Source: Microbacterium nymphoidis (GTDB lineage: Bacteria; Actinomycetota; Actinomycetes; Actinomycetales; Microbacteriaceae). From it: a DNA stretch of 64,000 bases. The translations under genes and the position numbers were made by a program. The number at the start of each line of letters is the position of its first letter. Positions within the stretch are counted from its first letter, which is position 1. Below, piece by piece: positions 57,857-64,000 of the stretch. The stretch lies in the NCBI RefSeq assembly GCF_021044885.1, contig NZ_JAJNOD010000001.1:806001-870000 (forward strand). Reading direction: 5' to 3'. A model generated the notes under the pieces. The model searched no databases. It saw only the letters and a list, made by a program, of their open reading frames with translations, and had not been told where the DNA came from.

Positions 57857-58650
57857 ACGAACGCCACCATCGCGGCGCCTGCTCCTGCCAGGCCCCAGCT
57901 GATGAGGCTTCCCACGAGGAACTCCTCCGCTTTGGAGCCTTCACCGGCGTTCTTCGAGATCTCCGGGAACCGGACGATCCCCTTCGCGGCCATCAGCGCA
58001 GCAACGACCCCCTGCGCTCCGGCAAGCGCCAGCGCGACGATGATCCACCTCTCCAGCGGACCGATCAGCCTGCCGCCGCGCATCTCGCCGGGGCGAAGCG
58101 GATCCGTCAGCCATCGGGTGCGCAACGCGTCACGGATCCGGGCTCCGAGGGTCGGCGACCCCTGCTGGGTGTGTCCGGCGGAGGTGATGAGCGAAGGTTC
58201 CTCGGCGACACGCGCACGACGCAGCGCCCCGCGGCAGATGAGGTTCGCGCTGAGCCCGAGAAAAAGGGTGACTCCCACGACAGCGACCGGCTTGGCGAAC
58301 GGGATGGCGGTCGTGACCACGTATCCGAAGGTGCCGAAGCTCCCCACCAGAGGCAAGCCGGTGCCGCCGGCGATCATGATGCCGGCGATCACGGCGATGT
58401 ATCCGAGCACAGATGCAGCCCAGAGGCCGGCGAGCACCGGCCATACGAAGGTGAGCACGGCGAGCACCGGCGCATAAGCGGCTGAGACCTGCATCGGCAG
58501 CACGGCGATTCCGACCAGCAGTGCCCACACCGCGATCACGACGACCCTCACGGTGAGCGAACGATTCCCGCGCTGCGCGCGCGTGATCAGCCATCCGATC
58601 ATGTCGGCACCCGCGATACCCACCACGAGCAGTGCGGCGACCATGTTCAC
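57853..58650 (-). CDS. Membrane protein linked to SatD
   Basis: 265 residues from GTG 58650 (ATG 58644 is an alternative). About six hydrophobic segments (MVAALLVVGIAGADMIGWLI, VVVIAVWALLVGIAVLP, ASVLGYIAVIAGIMIAGGTG, PVAVVGVTLFLGLSANLICRG and a C-terminal pair IIVALALAGAQGVVAALMAA and GSLISWGLAGAGAAMVAFV). It overlaps satD by 4 bp. It resembles the DUF3307-type partner found with SatD. Function unknown. Confidence 0.78.
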   Translation of the reverse strand: MNMVAALLVVGIAGADMIGWLITRAQRGNRSLTVRVVVIAVWALLVGIAVLPMQVSAAYAPVLAVLTFVWPVLAGLWAASVLGYIAVIAGIMIAGGTGLPLVGSFGTFGYVVTTAIPFAKPVAVVGVTLFLGLSANLICRGALRRARVAEEPSLITSAGHTQQGSPTLGARIRDALRTRWLTDPLRPGEMRGGRLIGPLERWIIVALALAGAQGVVAALMAAKGIVRFPEISKNAGEGSKAEEFLVGSLISWGLAGAGAAMVAFV

Positions 58651-59279
58651 GCGCGACCTCCTGTCCACAACGACTGCACCGTCACCAGCGTGGCCGCGCC
58701 CGAGCGGCGTGCGCTCTGCGACACGGCGGATTGGGTGATCCCCTCCGCCTCCGCGATCTGTGCCTGAGACCGCCCGGCGATCATGGCGCATGCGATGCGC
58801 GCCTCCCGGGGCTTCATCGACCCGATGAGCTCATCGCGCAGGAGCAGCGCGGCATTGGTGTCGGCGGGCTCGTCCTCGCCGTCTACCACCCACGTACGGG
58901 CGCGTCCCGTGCGTCCGGCGAGCCGGTGCACGGTGTCGATCGCGCGGCGCGCCGACCACCACGCGCTGCCATCGTAGATCGGGATCTCGTCGGCGGCGCC
59001 GGAGACGATGCGGGATCGGCCTCGCCCGATTCCGAAGCGCACGTCCGTCCCGGTATCGACGGCCTCCAGGCGCACCAGAGTCGTGGCAGCACACGCGTCC
59101 GCCACCGAGGAGTAGGTGGCCTGAAACTCGTCGCCCGCCGTGGACCACAGCGCGAGCAAGGGCGGGACGCTCTCCTCCACCCGGCGGAACAGGGCATGAA
59201 CGTTCGCCTGTACCGCCGCCCGGTCGTCGGCGCGACGAGAGCCGACGATGTCGACGATGATCGCTACAGTCTCGGTCAT
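58647..59279 (-). CDS. SatD family regulator
   Basis: 210 residues, ATG 59279. The SatD pattern is clear: VAIIVDIVGSRRADDRAAVQ, WSTAGDEFQATYSS, FGIGRG, then a C-terminal HTH, MKPREARIACAMIAGRSQAQIAEAEGITQSAVSQSA. SatD was named in streptococci near signal-recognition genes; the family is a DNA-binding protein of poorly known role. An AT-rich dyad lies immediately upstream of its start. First gene of a five-gene run that ends with the PolI-like polymerase. Confidence 0.88.
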   Translation of the reverse strand: MTETVAIIVDIVGSRRADDRAAVQANVHALFRRVEESVPPLLALWSTAGDEFQATYSSVADACAATTLVRLEAVDTGTDVRFGIGRGRSRIVSGAADEIPIYDGSAWWSARRAIDTVHRLAGRTGRARTWVVDGEDEPADTNAALLLRDELIGSMKPREARIACAMIAGRSQAQIAEAEGITQSAVSQSARRSGAATLVTVQSLWTGGRA

Positions 59280-59287
59280 GCCTGAAG

Positions 59288-59316
59288 TATATAGCTTATA
59301 TTTTCGCTTTATAAGC
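59288..59316 (-). promoter_or_regulatory. AT-rich dyad upstream of satD
   Basis: Arms GCTTATA (59294-59300) and TATAAGC (59310-59316) with a 9-nt centre; TATA also at 59289-59292. This is the most AT-rich patch for kilobases and lies 9-37 bp from the satD ATG. Good candidate for autoregulation by SatD (inference). Confidence 0.45.
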
Positions 59317-59336
59317 CATGTACTTCTTCACGAAGC

Positions 59337-59735
59337 TCAGGCGCGCGCGTCGTACTCCGCCCGAGAGGCTTCGATTCCCTCGCGATGCTCGATCGCCCAT
59401 TCGGCGAGAGCCAGAGCGAGTTCGACGAATCCTCGCCCCCGATCGGTGAGTTCGTACTCCACCCGCGGCGGAACCTCCGCGTGCACCGTGCGGGTGAGGA
59501 GCCCATCGCGCTCGAGCTGACGCACCGTGAGGGTCAGCATCCGCTGGGATATGCCGGGAATGGCGTGGAGCAGTTCCGTGAAGCGCAGACGCTGCCCCTG
59601 CAGCGCACCGATCACCAGCACCGACCACTTGTCCCCCACCCGGTCCAGCACTTCGCGCACGACGCGGCCGTGGTCCGCCGGTCCGCGACCGTTGCACGCC
59701 GCCTCGTACGCGCTGGGCTCGACGATCGATGTCAC
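59337..59735 (-). CDS. HxlR-family transcriptional regulator
   Basis: 132 residues. GTG 59735 is chosen because GGAGG lies 8 nt upstream. HxlR winged helix: VVREVLDRVGDKWSVLVIGAL, LRFTELLHAIPGISQRMLTLTVRQLERDGLLTRTV, VEYELTDRGRGFVELA. A Cys near the N-terminus (YEAACNGRG) is common for redox- or aldehyde-sensing members. Divergent from the DoxX gene (93 bp), which it likely controls. Confidence 0.93.
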   Translation of the reverse strand: MTSIVEPSAYEAACNGRGPADHGRVVREVLDRVGDKWSVLVIGALQGQRLRFTELLHAIPGISQRMLTLTVRQLERDGLLTRTVHAEVPPRVEYELTDRGRGFVELALALAEWAIEHREGIEASRAEYDARA

Positions 59736-59828
59736 CTGCTTACCTCCGTGTGCCTTTTGTATGCGTCCCTCAAGTGACGCATCATGAGGCCTGTTACTCA
59801 TCGTAACCCTGTTCACAGAAGGAACCAC

Positions 59829-60200
59829 ATGATCATCGCCCTCTGGGCCGTCAACGCCCTCCTCGCTCTCGCCTTCCTCGGTGCCGGGGTCAACAAGCTC
59901 GTGAAGTCGAAGGATGCCCTCGTGGCGTCCGGCATGGCGTGGGCGAAGGGATTCCCGCCCGCCTCGCTGAAGGCGATCGGAGCGGCCGAGGTGGTCGGAG
60001 CGCTGGGCCTGATCCTGCCGCTCGCAACCGGCGTCGCACCGATCCTCTCCCCCATCGCTGCCACGTGCCTCGCGGTGATCATGCTCGGTGCCATCGTCGT
60101 CCACCTCCGCCACCGCGACGCCCTCAAGGTCACGCTTCCGTCGGCGGTGCTCGCGGTCATCTCGATCGTGAGCGCCGTCCTGGGCTTCCTCGTGGTCTGA
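59829..60200 (+). CDS. DoxX family membrane protein
   Basis: 123 residues, ATG 59829 with AAGGA upstream. Four membrane helices: IIALWAVNALLALAFLGAGVNKL, ASLKAIGAAEVVGALGLILPLA, ILSPIAATCLAVIMLGAIVV and TLPSAVLAVISIVSAVLGFLVV. DoxX-like proteins are oxidoreductase-linked membrane proteins. Divergent from an HxlR regulator, a common pairing for reactive-species or quinone responses. Confidence 0.92.
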   Translation: MIIALWAVNALLALAFLGAGVNKLVKSKDALVASGMAWAKGFPPASLKAIGAAEVVGALGLILPLATGVAPILSPIAATCLAVIMLGAIVVHLRHRDALKVTLPSAVLAVISIVSAVLGFLVV

Positions 60201-60207
60201 GCGGTGC

Positions 60208-60252
60208 ATAAGTGTGGGGCTGATATCAACGAAATATCAGCCCCACACTTAT
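60208..60252. terminator. Terminator between DoxX and the glycolipid-binding gene
   Basis: 19-bp perfect arms (60208-60226 and 60234-60252), 7-nt loop, A/T-rich ends on both sides. Fits a bidirectional terminator. Confidence 0.85.
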
Positions 60253-60385
60253 ACCCGAGCATCGTCTCCCGGCTGCCGTCGCGGGCCCGAGAGGACAGAC
60301 CGCGAGGGCCTTGAGGTCAGCGCGGCAAGTCCGGCGTCGAACGGCGCTGTGCGCAGAGTGCATGCCATATGACAGCACCGGTCGG

Positions 60386-60997
60386 TCAATCCTCGGCAAG
60401 GCGCCGCGCCAGTGTCGGATAGTCGATGACCACACCATCGCGATCGACCGTGAGCTCCGCATCGAAGTCCCGGCTCCGGCTGGTGTATCGAATCGAACGC
60501 GCGGAGCCTCCATCGGGCACCTCGGCGCCATAGAGCTGGCCGCTGCGCAGCACGCGAAGGGAGGGCACCTCGACCCACGCCATCACGAGCGACACCGCCT
60601 CAGAGGCGTGTTCCAGGAGTCCCAGGCGCCGGATCGGCATGACGTTGGTCAGAGGGCACAGGCCGAGGTCGCAGTCAACCGCGCCGTCGAGCACGCTCGG
60701 GTCCGGGATGCCGAGGTCCGGAAGATCGACGGATCCGTGCGCCTCCCCTGTCGTTCGCCAGTGTCCGTCCCCGGTGCGGCTGAGAACCAGGGATCTGTGC
60801 CACCCCTCACCGAAGCTCGACACCGCGAGCTCCTCGGTGATCCATCCCTCGCTCACACGGAGGCTCCATGCCGTCGAATAGCCGGCGGCTACGGATCCGC
60901 CGTGAGCGCGAAGGCTCTGATCCCCGAACCGGACGACGGCCGACTCGACACGACTCGTGTCGTCCACCCCGCGCCAGCGGTACCGCCGCAATTCCAT
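60386..60997 (-). CDS. Putative glycolipid-binding domain protein
   Basis: 203 residues, ATG 60997 (MELRRYRWRGVDD). The family start YRWRGVDDTSRVESAVVRF and HRSLVLSRTGDGHWRTTGEAHGSVDLPDLGIPD match the glycolipid_bind domain. A beta-barrel-like soluble protein; in Pseudomonas a member binds glycolipid, but the role here is unknown. The frame continues upstream, where it is only antisense or pseudogene sequence. Confidence 0.88.
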   Translation of the reverse strand: MELRRYRWRGVDDTSRVESAVVRFGDQSLRAHGGSVAAGYSTAWSLRVSEGWITEELAVSSFGEGWHRSLVLSRTGDGHWRTTGEAHGSVDLPDLGIPDPSVLDGAVDCDLGLCPLTNVMPIRRLGLLEHASEAVSLVMAWVEVPSLRVLRSGQLYGAEVPDGGSARSIRYTSRSRDFDAELTVDRDGVVIDYPTLARRLAED

Positions 60998-61051
60998 GCC
61001 GACATGTTCCCACGACGGCGCCCTGCATGCCCAGGGTCGCCGCACCGTCAG

Positions 61052-61140
61052 GACACCGCGGCCTCGCGGGCGCGATACCACAGGGTGGGCTCGCCCAGCG
61101 CGCACGGTGGTCGAGGCGTGGGTCGCCGGTTCCCGGTCAG
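61052..61140 (-). pseudogene. Decayed 3' fragment of a BLUF gene
   Basis: About 88 bp closely match the C-terminal coding end of the intact BLUF gene at 61,915-62,364. Read in frame the end is ALGEPTLWYRAREAAVS (intact: ALGELTLWFRTREAALS), with a one-base deletion breaking the frame just upstream. Stop is TGA in both. It lies on the other side of tRNA-Val from the intact copy. Confidence 0.65.
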
Positions 61141-61205
61141 TCCCACGCTTTTTCACCCACGGTGTGTGCTCAGCAGCCGTCTCCGCCCGATAGAATGGAC
61201 GGCGA

Positions 61206-61281
61206 GGGCCTTTAGCTCAGCTGGTAGAGCGCCACGTTTACACCGTGGATGTCGTCGGTTCGATCCCGGCAGGGCCCACCA
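61206..61281 (+). tRNA. tRNA-Val (anticodon UAC), CCA encoded
   Basis: A 73-nt tRNA plus CCA. Acceptor stem GGGCCTT pairs with AGGGCCC (one G-U). Anticodon stem CCACG/CGTGG encloses loop TTTACAC, anticodon TAC. T-arm GGTTCGATC is present. The CCA (61279-61281) is in the DNA. Confidence 0.96.
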
Positions 61282-61331
61282 CATCATCAATAGCCGCGAC
61301 CACGCGCTCCCGCGTGGTTCCGATCCGTCAC

Positions 61332-61469
61332 TCATCCCGCTGCGTCACGCGAGCGAAAGACCAGCCACGACGCCGCGACGAGAAGCAGGGTCCCGGCTGC
61401 CATCACGGCCCGGCCCGGGATCGGTTCGAGGAGTCCGACTCCCGGATGAGGCGACGCCGCCCATCCCAC
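61332..61469 (-). CDS. Possible small single-pass membrane protein
   Basis: 45 residues from GTG 61469: a short start (VGWAASPHPGVGLLEPIPGR), one membrane helix (AVMAAGTLLLVAASWLVF) and an RSRDAAG tail. The strong membrane helix with positive stop-transfer residues suggests a real product, but no ribosome-binding site is seen and codon evidence is short. Confidence 0.3.
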   Translation of the reverse strand: MGWAASPHPGVGLLEPIPGRAVMAAGTLLLVAASWLVFRSRDAAG

Positions 61470-61478
61470 CCATGACGG

Positions 61479-61892
61479 ATGTCACGGGTGGGCATGACAT
61501 CACGACACTTCTGCGCGAAGCGCGACGCGGGTTGGCTGGAGGTATGCGCAAGCCTCTGTGATTCGCTCGCGCCGAATCGGCAGGGATGGGGCCGGCCGCC
61601 GCTGGCTGACATCGTGGCCCGGCTGCGGGACGTGGCAGCACGCGACGAGGTGGAGTGGGTCCGCGTCGCGCTTCATGATGACACACAGCTGGACGATGCG
61701 GACGGGGACGTGATCGCGGAATCCGTCCTGTTCGCCACCACCCTCCCGGCCACCGAACTGGAGGAAGCCGTCGACATCGCCTGGCTGCACAGCGACGGCG
61801 TTGTCGAATCCGACGAGTCGTCCCTCGAGGACTACACCGAGGTCCCGGCTGTCCCCGGCCACCATCGCGTGGTGTCCCTGGTCTGGGACTGA
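61479..61892 (+). CDS. Hypothetical protein
   Basis: 137 residues from ATG 61479; the first ~40 look poorly conserved, and an internal start is possible. The credible core is ADIVARLRDVAARDEVEWVRVALHDD ... ESVLFATTLPATELEEAVDIAWL, acidic and soluble. No family recognised. Its end lies close (23 bp) to the convergent BLUF gene. Confidence 0.5.
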   Translation: MSRVGMTSRHFCAKRDAGWLEVCASLCDSLAPNRQGWGRPPLADIVARLRDVAARDEVEWVRVALHDDTQLDDADGDVIAESVLFATTLPATELEEAVDIAWLHSDGVVESDESSLEDYTEVPAVPGHHRVVSLVWD

Positions 61893-61914
61893 CGCGGAAA
61901 CGGGCCCGTCCACA

Positions 61915-62364
61915 TCAGGACAGCGCGGCCTCCCGGGTGCGGAACCACAGTGTGAGCTCGCCCAGCGCCCGTGCCGTGGTCGAGGCATCCGTCGCCGATT
62001 CCAGGTCGGCGAACGAGTCGCGGAATCCAGCGGGAACGGGCTCGACACCGCGACGGAACGAACGGTAGCCCATGCTCCAATCCGCGAACTTCCGCTCCGT
62101 GATCGGCTCCGACACCAGGATTCGCACGTCGTGATGACGGGAGTCGCGCCCAATCCGCTCGAGCAGGCTCTCGATGACCGACGGTGCACCTTCGAGGACC
62201 TGGATGAACCTGCCATCCCTGAACAGCAGCATGCCGGTGATGTGATTCTCCGTATTGAAGCGCCGGAATTCGACGAGGAGCTGGGCGAGCGCTGTCTCGC
62301 GGAACGGCTGCGAGGCGGTGCTGGCGTAGACGAGGGTGATCAGACCCTCACGGTTCGCGGTCAC
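61915..62364 (-). CDS. BLUF-domain blue-light receptor protein
   Basis: 149 residues, GTG 62364 with AAGGAG 8 nt upstream. The BLUF flavin domain occupies residues ~5-100: Tyr in ITLVYAST, Asn in EFRRFNTENHITGML, Gln in GRFIQVLEG, the key photocycle residues. No output domain follows except a short helical tail (SATDASTTARALGELTLWF), so it is a short BLUF that must signal through a partner. The start overlaps the stop of the upstream 84-aa gene (GTGA). Confidence 0.9.
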   Translation of the reverse strand: MTANREGLITLVYASTASQPFRETALAQLLVEFRRFNTENHITGMLLFRDGRFIQVLEGAPSVIESLLERIGRDSRHHDVRILVSEPITERKFADWSMGYRSFRRGVEPVPAGFRDSFADLESATDASTTARALGELTLWFRTREAALS

Positions 62365-62615
62365 GGGGTCACTCCTTGGGCGTCGGCGCAATGCCGGGTC
62401 TGGTCGGTCGACTGCAGGTTCGTGACCGCGGAGGTCGCCTCGCGAAGCGAGGGGAAGTCGCCGACAGGCTGCGAGTGCGAGTCGTGCGCACGGAAGGTGC
62501 CATCGGGGCGGCGGTCGACGAACCCGAGGAAGTCACCCCCGCGACTGCCCACATGGAATCCGTCTTCGACACATGCCCACAGGACATCGGACGGGTACTG
62601 CTGTGCATCTGCCAC
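62361..62615 (-). CDS. Small hypothetical protein coupled to BLUF
   Basis: 84 residues, GTG 62615. It has a compact part VEDGFHVGSRGGDFLGFVDRRPDGTFRAHDSHSQPVGDFPSLREATSAV, possibly beta-hairpin rich. Not recognised. It overlaps the BLUF start by 4 bp, so it may be the BLUF partner. Confidence 0.65.
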   Translation of the reverse strand: MADAQQYPSDVLWACVEDGFHVGSRGGDFLGFVDRRPDGTFRAHDSHSQPVGDFPSLREATSAVTNLQSTDQTRHCADAQGVTP

Positions 62616-62697
62616 AGCTTGATCGTATGGCTCTCCGGCCCCGCACCTGCGCCACGAGGTGCTCCAGCGTGCTCGCGGGTGTCCTTAGGATCGGAGG

Positions 62698-63402
62698 GTG
62701 AGCGAAGCCGAGACCCCGATCCCCCGGCCGGGAGCCGTCTATTTCGTCGGGCGCGCGGTGCTGCGCCCGCTCTTCACCGCTCTATACGGCGCGCGCACCA
62801 GCGGTCGCGAGCACGTGCCGCCGACCGGTGCGGTCCTTCTCGTCGCCAACCACCTGTCCGGGTGGGACACCGTGCTGATTCCGACGGCCGCATCGCGTCC
62901 CGTCCAGTTCCTGACCAAGTCGAGCCTGTTCACCCGACCCGGCCCCCTCGGGCGTGTCCTCCGCTGGTTCTTCACGTCGATCGGCGGCGTTCCGGTGCTT
63001 CGCACCGCAGGGCAGGCGGCACAGGCCGCCCTCGACTCCGGTGCCCGTATCCTCCGTGCCGGAAGCGTCTTCGCGGTGTTCCCGGAAGGTTCGCGCTCGC
63101 GCGATGGGCGCCTGTACCAGGGGCGCAGCGGGGCCGGCTGGATGGCGCTGGAGACCGGGGCGACGGTGGTGCCCGTCGGAGTGGTCGGAACGGCAGACAT
63201 GGCCTTGTTCGGCCCCCTCCGCGGGCGCCCGCGCCCCGAGGCGCGCTTCGGCGCTCCGCTGGATCTCAGCGATCTGGAGGGCATGCCCCGCGGTGCCGCA
63301 CGCCGTATCGCCACCGAACGCATCATGGCGGCCATCGCCGCCCTCACCGGTCAGGAGCGCGCGGACGAGGTGAACGGCTCGAGCCGGGACGCCGGCGCAT
63401 AG
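62698..63402 (+). CDS. Lysophospholipid acyltransferase family protein (PlsC-like)
   Basis: 234 residues, GTG 62698. The acyltransferase motifs are NHLSGWD (catalytic NHx4D, residues ~52-58) and FPEGSRSRDGRL (motif III), plus VVPVGVVGTAD (motif IV). A hydrophobic stretch near the N-terminus may hold it at the membrane. It transfers an acyl chain to a lysophospholipid or similar. First of two genes reading right, 38 bp before the RibD-like gene. Confidence 0.9.
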   Translation: MSEAETPIPRPGAVYFVGRAVLRPLFTALYGARTSGREHVPPTGAVLLVANHLSGWDTVLIPTAASRPVQFLTKSSLFTRPGPLGRVLRWFFTSIGGVPVLRTAGQAAQAALDSGARILRAGSVFAVFPEGSRSRDGRLYQGRSGAGWMALETGATVVPVGVVGTADMALFGPLRGRPRPEARFGAPLDLSDLEGMPRGAARRIATERIMAAIAALTGQERADEVNGSSRDAGA

Positions 63403-63440
63403 CCGTTGCCCGCGCAGGCCGGGGAGCCTACCGTGAGGCC

Positions 63441-63986
63441 ATGCGCACGCTCCGCTACTACATCAATGTCACGCTCGACGGTTGCGTGGACCACCGCGAG
63501 GGCAACCCCACAGAGGACGTGAACCGTGCCGCCACCGCGAGCATCGCCCGTGCCGACGAGCTCCTGTTCGGTCGTGTCGTCTACGAGATGATGCGCGATG
63601 CCTGGCGCGATCCGCTGCCCCCGGGCACGCCTGCGTGGGAGATCGAGTTCGCGGAGACGATCGGCCGCGCCCGCAAGAGCGTCTTCTCACGCACTCTCCC
63701 CTCCGTGGACTGGAACGCCGAACTGCTGCGCGGGGACCTGCTCGCGGCGGTGGCAGCCCTGAAAGAGCGAGCCGGCGGCGAGATTCTCGTCTCCGGGGTC
63801 ACCCTGCCCACCGCGCTCGCGCAGCTGGACCTCATCGACGAGTACGAGTTCCTCGTGCAGCCGCACGTCGCTGGCCACGGTCCCTACCTGCTCGAGGGAC
63901 TGACGAATCGGCCGGGCCTTGAGCCAGTGCATCGGGAGGAGTTCCCATCCGGGGCCGTCCTCACCCGCTTCCGCCGAACCCGCTGA
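63441..63986 (+). CDS. Dihydrofolate reductase family protein (RibD C-terminal-like)
   Basis: 181 residues, ATG 63441. YYINVTLDGCVDHREG at the start, LLFGRVVYEMM, KSVFSRTLPSVDWNAELL and GGEILVSGVTLPTALAQLDLIDEYEFLVQPHVAGHGPYL match the RibD_C reductase fold that binds NADPH. Substrate unknown. Complete within the window. Confidence 0.9.
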   Translation: MRTLRYYINVTLDGCVDHREGNPTEDVNRAATASIARADELLFGRVVYEMMRDAWRDPLPPGTPAWEIEFAETIGRARKSVFSRTLPSVDWNAELLRGDLLAAVAALKERAGGEILVSGVTLPTALAQLDLIDEYEFLVQPHVAGHGPYLLEGLTNRPGLEPVHREEFPSGAVLTRFRRTR

Positions 63987-64000
63987 CCCTCCGCGATGAC

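Noticed and set aside
61206-61281. Integration site (att) at tRNA-Val
   Set aside because: I saw no repeat of the tRNA 3' end nearby and no integrase gene.

Overview
The window reads as a chromosomal segment of a high-GC Gram-positive actinobacterium, most likely Microbacteriaceae and close to Microbacterium. The basis is very high GC, frequent GTG starts, and actinobacterial markers: SepH, DUF3159/DUF3710 beside dUTPase, DUF3093, DUF4193, DUF4191-RDD-glnA, GlnE beside a second GlnA, polyphosphate glucokinase and a type A RNase P RNA. The genus is an inference, since no rRNA is present.

Layout. (1) 1-7,230 is an accessory block that looks less GC-rich than the rest. It holds the 3' end of a DEAD/DEAH helicase, a GIY-YIG nuclease, a frameshifted PDDEXK nuclease gene, a reverse transcriptase overlapping a HEPN gene (a two-gene, AbiA-like arrangement), a small XRE regulator with a dyad operator, and a 425-aa orphan. 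It ends at a 42-bp perfect palindrome. (2) 7,235-20,684 is core: acnA, the dut-DUF3710-DUF3159 operon, DUF3093, DUF4193, sepH, a phosphodiesterase, and parC and parE. (3) 20,865-32,223 holds a small DUF7455 protein, a pair of complementary degenerate alanine-racemase-like genes divergent from an ATP-grasp gene, an F420-ligase-like gene overlapping the end of the primary sigma factor gene, a PAC2 protein, pepA, lpd and the 2-oxo acid dehydrogenase E2. (4) 32,303-36,682 is a histidine kinase, response regulator and DUF4097 operon plus an unknown membrane protein. (5) 36,801-39,646 is DUF4191, RDD and glnA, with a GlnR-type box upstream of glnA. (6) 39,650-47,716 is an accessory surface locus: hairpin-containing tandem repeats, two translationally coupled LPQTG proteins with PEPT/TPTP stalks, and a divergent LuxR regulator. 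(7) 47,727-53,891 is a HAD phosphatase, glnE, glnA2, a small SPOR-like protein and ppgK. (8) 53,988-59,735 is rnpB followed (reading leftward) by a five-gene run of satD, a membrane protein, an SMI1/KNR4-CbrC fusion, a zinc-ribbon protein and a PolI-like polymerase, then an HxlR regulator. (9) 59,829-63,986 is DoxX, a glycolipid-binding protein, tRNA-Val(UAC), a decayed BLUF fragment beside an intact BLUF gene, an acyltransferase and a RibD-like reductase.

How parts fit together. glnA, glnE and glnA2 cover glutamine synthesis and its adenylylation control, and GlnA1 keeps the DLYELPPEE adenylylation motif. acnA, lpd and the E2 serve the TCA cycle. ParC/ParE, SepH, SigA, RNase P and dUTPase are housekeeping. 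The strongest novel candidate is the racemase pair at 21,137-22,845. One protein has the PLP lysine but Ile where the catalytic Tyr should be; the other has the Tyr and the Met-Asp pair but lacks the lysine and most of the barrel. This suggests an obligate heterodimer, with a divergent ATP-grasp ligase next door.
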